A DNA stretch of 8,830 bases from NCBI GenBank assembly GCA_018334775.1, contig JAGXLJ010000031.1, forward strand, positions 1-8,830. Direction: 5' to 3'. The notes under the pieces were generated by a model. The model did not search any database. It was not told where the DNA came from and was given only the letters and a program-made list of their open reading frames with translations. Shown in pieces: positions 5,849-8,830 of this stretch. The DNA comes from Halodesulfurarchaeum sp. (GTDB lineage: Archaea; Halobacteriota; Halobacteria; Halobacteriales; Halobacteriaceae). Numbering within the stretch: the first letter of the stretch is position 1; each line of letters starts with the position of its first letter. Made by a program: the position numbers and the translations under genes.

Positions 5849-6589
5849 ATGCAAGGACAACAACAGCAAGCGTACGATCGTGGCATCACCATTTTCTCGC
5901 CGGACGGCCGACTGTATCAGGTCGAATACGCCCGGGAGGCAGTCAAACGCGGCACCGCAAGTATCGGTGTGAGAGCGGACGATGGCGTCGCGCTGATTGT
6001 TGATAAACCCCGACGCTCACCGCTGGTCGAGCAAGCCTCAGTCGAGAAGCTTCACAAAGCCGACGATCACATTGGGATCGCCAGCGCGGGCCACGTCGCG
6101 GACGCTCGGCGACTCATCGACTACGCCCGCCAAACTGCCCAGGTGAACCGGCTTCGCTACGAGGAACCCATCGGAGTCGAGACGTTGACGAAGGACGTCA
6201 CGGATCACATCCAGCAGTTCACCCAAATCGGCGGTGCTCGGCCGTTCGGTGTGGCCCTGTTGGTCGGTGGTCTGGATAACGGGAGTCCCCGTCTCTACGA
6301 AACCGATCCGAGTGGCACGCCCTACGAATGGCAAGCGATCGCGATCGGCTCCGATCGGGGTGAGATACAGGCCTTCCTCGAGGAGCACTACGATCCAGCG
6401 ATGGAATTAGCAGATGCAGTCGGCTTAGCCCTCGAGGCACTTGGCTCCGTGTCCGATGACGGGATTGCACCGGACGGAGTGGGGGCTGCGACCGTGGATG
6501 CCGAGTCCGAGCAGTATCTCGAACTGACCGACGACGAGATCCGTGACTACCTCGACGAAGCGGACCTCCTCCCGGACGAATCCGAGTGA
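5849..6589 (+). CDS. psmA: 20S proteasome alpha subunit
   Basis: This 246-aa protein forms the outer heptameric alpha rings of the 20S proteasome, which gate substrate entry and bind PAN/Cdc48-type ATPases. Diagnostic motifs are YDRGITIFSPDGRLYQVEYA (9-28), REAVKRGTASIGV (29-41), HIGIASAGHVADARRLID (74-91) and TQIGGARPFGVALLVGG (125-141). As expected for alpha subunits there is no N-terminal threonine processing. The N-terminal gate is Gln-rich (MQGQQQQAYD). A C-terminal acidic tail (DYLDEADLLPDESE) is typical of haloarchaea. The ATG directly follows the rnp2 stop, with AGGG about 9 nt upstream as a weak ribosome site. Haloarchaea can have two alpha paralogues; the close match to the psmA/alpha1 consensus and the rnp2 neighbourhood favour psmA. 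Confidence 0.96.
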   Translation: MQGQQQQAYDRGITIFSPDGRLYQVEYAREAVKRGTASIGVRADDGVALIVDKPRRSPLVEQASVEKLHKADDHIGIASAGHVADARRLIDYARQTAQVNRLRYEEPIGVETLTKDVTDHIQQFTQIGGARPFGVALLVGGLDNGSPRLYETDPSGTPYEWQAIAIGSDRGEIQAFLEEHYDPAMELADAVGLALEALGSVSDDGIAPDGVGAATVDAESEQYLELTDDEIRDYLDEADLLPDESE

Positions 6590-6633
6590 GGCCGCCGCAC
6601 CCGAGCCGGACCGATATCGCTTCGAAGACGTGC

Positions 6634-6643
6634 TACATTTTTC
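6634..6643 (+). promoter_or_regulatory. Putative TATA-like box for the SBDS gene
   Basis: ACATTTTTCA lies about 28 bp upstream of the ATG at 6668, in the 78-bp gap after psmA. A purine-rich TCGAAGACG just upstream could be the TFB element. It suggests SBDS has its own promoter, although read-through from psmA is also possible. Confidence 0.45.
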
Positions 6644-6667
6644 ACCCCGCCTGCCGTAGGCCTGTCC

Positions 6668-7393
6668 ATGATATCACTTGACGATGCCGTGACGGCCAGA
6701 CTGGAATCCCACGGCGCACGATTCGAGGTCCTGGTCGACCCGGACGCCGCCCTTGCGATCAAACGAGGGGAATTCGACGGCAAACTCGAGGAGGTCATCG
6801 CTGCGCGGGACGTCTTCGAAAACGCCTCGCGGGGGGACCGTCCTGCTGAGGCGGACATCGAGGAGGTGTTTGGAACGACAGAACCACTCGAAATCATCCC
6901 AGAAGTCATCAAACGGGGCGAGATTCAGATCACGGCCGAACAGCGCCGTGAAATGCTCGAACGAAAGCGCCGGGAACTCATTGACCGCATCGCTCGCAAC
7001 GCGGTCAACCCGCAGATGGATGATGCGCCCCATCCGCCGGACAGAATCGAGAACGCCCTCGAGGAAGCGGGCTTTGACGTTGACCCGATGGAACCGGTCG
7101 AAGCCCAAGTCGAGGATGCACTTGATGCTCTGCGCCCGATTATTCCGATTCGGTTCGACGAGGTGACGATGGCGGTCCAGGTCCCAGCCGATTACGCTGG
7201 CAGTGCTCAATCCCAGATCAGACAGTTCGGGGAACTCGAACGGGAAGAATGGCAAGCTGATGGCTCCTGGATCGGTGTTTTGACCTTCCCTGCTGGACTG
7301 CAAAACGAGTTCTACGACGTGGTCAACGAACATTCCAGCGGCGAGGCCGAGGTGCAGATCGTTCGAGACAAAGACGAAATTTCTCGCCGGTAA
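6668..7393 (+). CDS. sbds: SBDS family ribosome maturation protein
   Basis: This 241-aa protein is the archaeal homologue of the Shwachman-Bodian-Diamond protein / Sdo1. In eukaryotes it works with a GTPase to release the anti-association factor eIF6 from the large ribosomal subunit; archaea also have aIF6. Domain I (FYSH, about 1-85) contains [19 protein letters not shown] (17-35), then [26 protein letters not shown] (64-89). Domain II is helical (about 90-158) with [26 protein letters not shown] (91-116) and the haloarchaeal form [16 protein letters not shown] (121-136). Domain III (ferredoxin-like, about 160-235) includes RPIIPIRF (156-163). Length is normal for the family. It follows psmA, as in many archaeal exosome superoperons, and is convergent with the FUN14-family gene. 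Confidence 0.95.
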   Translation: MISLDDAVTARLESHGARFEVLVDPDAALAIKRGEFDGKLEEVIAARDVFENASRGDRPAEADIEEVFGTTEPLEIIPEVIKRGEIQITAEQRREMLERKRRELIDRIARNAVNPQMDDAPHPPDRIENALEEAGFDVDPMEPVEAQVEDALDALRPIIPIRFDEVTMAVQVPADYAGSAQSQIRQFGELEREEWQADGSWIGVLTFPAGLQNEFYDVVNEHSSGEAEVQIVRDKDEISRR

Positions 7394-7403
7394 CAAATCC
7401 CGT

Positions 7404-7724
7404 TTAACCCTTTTTGAAACCGACGAGGAAGCCGCCAGTGAATCCGGCACCCACAGAAAGGGTCGAAAGGATGGTGTTCACCCAGGATGGGGGCGTCTGC
7501 ATCGATGCAGTTTCGGTTAGATCGAGGACCCCGCCTGTCAGACGGTCCCAGTCGACGGCGAGGATGCCCCGCGATTCGAGGAACTTGAAGAGTGCAAGTT
7601 CCAACCCGACGATGACCGCAATCACCTTGGCGATCTTTTTGAAGGCAAAGCCGATGATCGCCCCGATGACGGCCCCACTCCCAAACTCGAGACCGAGTTG
7701 TGTCGCGTCCAGTTCGAAAGCCAT
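7404..7724 (-). CDS. FUN14 family small membrane protein
   Basis: This 106-aa integral membrane protein has the FUN14-like pattern: GSGAVIGAIIGFAFKKIAKVIAVIVGLELALFKFLESRGI (16-54), forming two adjacent hydrophobic segments, a soluble linker with VDWDRL (57-62), and a third hydrophobic Gly-rich segment (about 84-103) ending in the basic tail FKKG. In eukaryotes FUN14 proteins sit in the mitochondrial outer membrane; the archaeal role is unknown. The gene is convergent with SBDS (10 nt between stops) and divergent from hflX. The ATG at 7724 is chosen because a TTACAA box lies 26 bp upstream. A second ATG at 7728 is out of frame with this protein. Confidence 0.85.
   Translation of the reverse strand: MAFELDATQLGLEFGSGAVIGAIIGFAFKKIAKVIAVIVGLELALFKFLESRGILAVDWDRLTGGVLDLTETASMQTPPSWVNTILSTLSVGAGFTGGFLVGFKKG
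7411..7415 (+). terminator. Oligo-T run after SBDS
   Basis: TTTTT lies 18 nt after the SBDS stop, inside the last codons of the convergent FUN14-family gene. It is a plausible archaeal U-run terminator for the plus-strand transcript. Confidence 0.3.
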
Positions 7725-7745
7725 GCATAATAGATGGACTGTTCT

Positions 7746-7753
7746 CTTGTAAG
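7746..7753 (-). promoter_or_regulatory. TATA box for the FUN14-family gene
   Basis: On the minus strand CTTACAAG is centred 26 bp upstream of the ATG at 7724, the leaderless spacing seen throughout the window. It shares the 81-bp divergent gap with the hflX promoter. Confidence 0.5.
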
Positions 7754-7774
7754 TCTCTTGTGCCCGCCCTGCCC

Positions 7775-7779
7775 TTAAG
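7775..7779 (+). promoter_or_regulatory. TATA-like box for hflX
   Basis: TTAAG, preceded by CCC, is centred about 29 bp upstream of the GTG at 7806. The same CTTAAG core precedes the FKBP gene at the window start. It supports a leaderless or 1-3 nt leader transcript and the GTG start. Confidence 0.45.
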
Positions 7780-7805
7780 TGAGAGCGTGTTGTAGGTCAG
7801 GGCAA

Positions 7806-8830
7806 GTGACGCGATCGAACGATCGGGCCATCATCGCAAAGCGGGTGGACCGGGGAGAGGCGGACACGACCGAGATTGGGCAACTCGCAGCCGCTGCTGG
7901 GTACGAGGTTGCTGGCGAGTGTACCCAGCGACGCAAACAGGATGCGGCCCTCCAAATGGGCGCGGGGAAAGTCGGGGAACTCAGGGACCAGGTTATCGAG
8001 ACGGGAGCCCAAACGGTGATCTTCGACAATCGACTCGGCCCGTATCAGGTCTATAATCTGGGCAACGAACTTCCCGACGGTGTTGAGGTCAAAGACCGGT
8101 TCAGGCTTATCCTCGACATCTTCGGGCAGCGGGCACAGACCCGCAAAGCCCAACTTCAAGTGGAACTCGCGGAGCTCAGATACGAACTCCCACGAGCCGA
8201 AGCCAAAGCCAGTCTGGCAAAGCGCGACGAGCGGCCCGGATTCATGGGCCTGGGCGAATACGACGAGAGTCGCGAAAATGACATCAAAGCGCGGATCAGC
8301 AACATTCGGGACGAACTGGAACAGATCGAAGAGACCGAACGCGACCGCCGCCAACAACGCCGCGAATCGGGTTTTGACCTGGTGGCGTTGGCCGGCTACA
8401 CGAACGCCGGCAAGTCGACCTTGATGCAGGCGCTTGCTGCGGACCTCGAAGTGGGCGAAAACGTCGAGATGCATCCGGACCTCGACCCCACTGCCGAGCG
8501 GGAGGATCGACTGTTCACGACCCTTGGGACGACGACCCGTCGGCTGGATCTCGACCGTCGTGAGGCATTGCTCACAGACACGGTCGGATTCATCAGCGAC
8601 CTTCCCCACTGGCTCGTCGAATCGTTCAAATCCACCCTCGAATCAGTGTATCGAGCGGATTTGGTCCTCCTCATCGTTGATGTGAGTGAGCCTATCGAGG
8701 AGATCCGTGAGAAACTGATGACTAGCCACGATACACTCTACGAGCGCAACGAAGCACCTATCGTGACGGTGTTGAACAAGGTCGACCAGGTCGAACCCGA
8801 GGAACTGAGAGATAAACGTGAAGCGCTCTC
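7806..8830 (+). CDS. hflX: HflX family GTPase (3' truncated by window end)
   Basis: At least 341 residues are visible. HflX is an Obg-HflX superfamily GTPase that binds ribosomes; in bacteria it splits stalled or hibernating 70S particles. The N-terminal nucleotide-binding-like domain includes GAQTVIFDNRLGPYQVYNLG (67-86). A conserved linker helix follows: DIFGQRAQTRKAQLQVELAE (104-123), then RAEAKASLAKRDERPGFMGLG (130-150). The G domain has G1 GYTNAGKST (197-205), G2/switch I LFTTLGTTTRR (236-246), G3 DTVGF (258-262) and G4 NKVD (324-327). G5 and the C-terminus lie beyond 8830. Between G1 and switch I is an acidic insert relative to bacterial HflX (about residues 212-234). The GTG start gives MTRSNDRAIIAKRVDRGEAD, matching the family's N-terminus. 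Confidence 0.93.
   Translation, partial: MTRSNDRAIIAKRVDRGEADTTEIGQLAAAAGYEVAGECTQRRKQDAALQMGAGKVGELRDQVIETGAQTVIFDNRLGPYQVYNLGNELPDGVEVKDRFRLILDIFGQRAQTRKAQLQVELAELRYELPRAEAKASLAKRDERPGFMGLGEYDESRENDIKARISNIRDELEQIEETERDRRQQRRESGFDLVALAGYTNAGKSTLMQALAADLEVGENVEMHPDLDPTAEREDRLFTTLGTTTRRLDLDRREALLTDTVGFISDLPHWLVESFKSTLESVYRADLVLLIVDVSEPIEEIREKLMTSHDTLYERNEAPIVTVLNKVDQVEPEELRDKREAL

Noticed and set aside
6674..7450. 258-aa minus-strand open frame over SBDS
   Set aside because: It is the mirror of SBDS codon bias in a G/C-rich genome; its translation has no acidic haloarchaeal character and matches no family.
7312..7728. Alternative minus-strand frame starting at the ATG at 7728
   Set aside because: It is out of frame with the FUN14-like protein, runs into the SBDS gene and gives an Arg/Cys-rich translation with no family resemblance.
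7797..8609. 270-aa minus-strand open frame over hflX
   Set aside because: It is antisense to a clear HflX coding region with intact GTPase motifs, so it is a shadow frame.

Overview
The window is a stretch of haloarchaeal (class Halobacteria) core chromosome. The evidence is the strongly acidic proteins, the G/C-rich third codon positions, TATA-like boxes about 26-29 bp upstream of start codons with almost no 5' leader, and archaea-specific genes (PyrB/PyrI pair, RNase P subunits Rpp30 and Pop5, proteasome alpha subunit, SBDS, archaeal-type HflX). I cannot name the genus from sequence alone. No tRNA, rRNA, CRISPR array, insertion sequence or prophage signature was seen.

Layout. (1) 61-990 (+) is an FKBP-type prolyl isomerase, convergent with (2) a two-gene minus-strand unit: a MinD/ParA ATPase (1669-2280) followed by a RecA/RAD55-like protein whose P-loop is degenerate (1016-1642). 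(3) Divergent from minD is the pyrBI operon (2377-3740) for aspartate carbamoyltransferase; the two genes overlap by 4 nt. (4) A 35-residue membrane miniprotein (3832-3939) has its own well-placed promoter. (5) 4006-6589 is an RNA-processing and proteostasis block: a 64-aa SH3/KOW-like protein, a COG1325 RNA-binding protein, Rpp30 (rnp3), Pop5 (rnp2) and proteasome alpha (psmA). SBDS (6668-7393) follows under its own promoter. This is the haloarchaeal remnant of the archaeal exosome superoperon; the exosome core genes rrp4/rrp41/rrp42 are not found here. (6) A minus-strand FUN14-family membrane protein (7404-7724) is convergent with SBDS and divergent from (7) hflX (7806 to the window end, 3' truncated).

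Functional logic. Most genes serve housekeeping: pyrimidine synthesis, tRNA 5' maturation, 60S-like subunit maturation, ribosome rescue or splitting (HflX), protein folding (FKBP) and degradation (proteasome). The least explained parts are the MinD plus degenerate RecA-like pair, the 35-aa membrane protein, the 64-aa protein leading the RNA-processing block, and the Pop5 C-terminal tail. I did not find a clearly new multi-gene system. All gaps between genes are under about 100 bp, so there is no long empty stretch.
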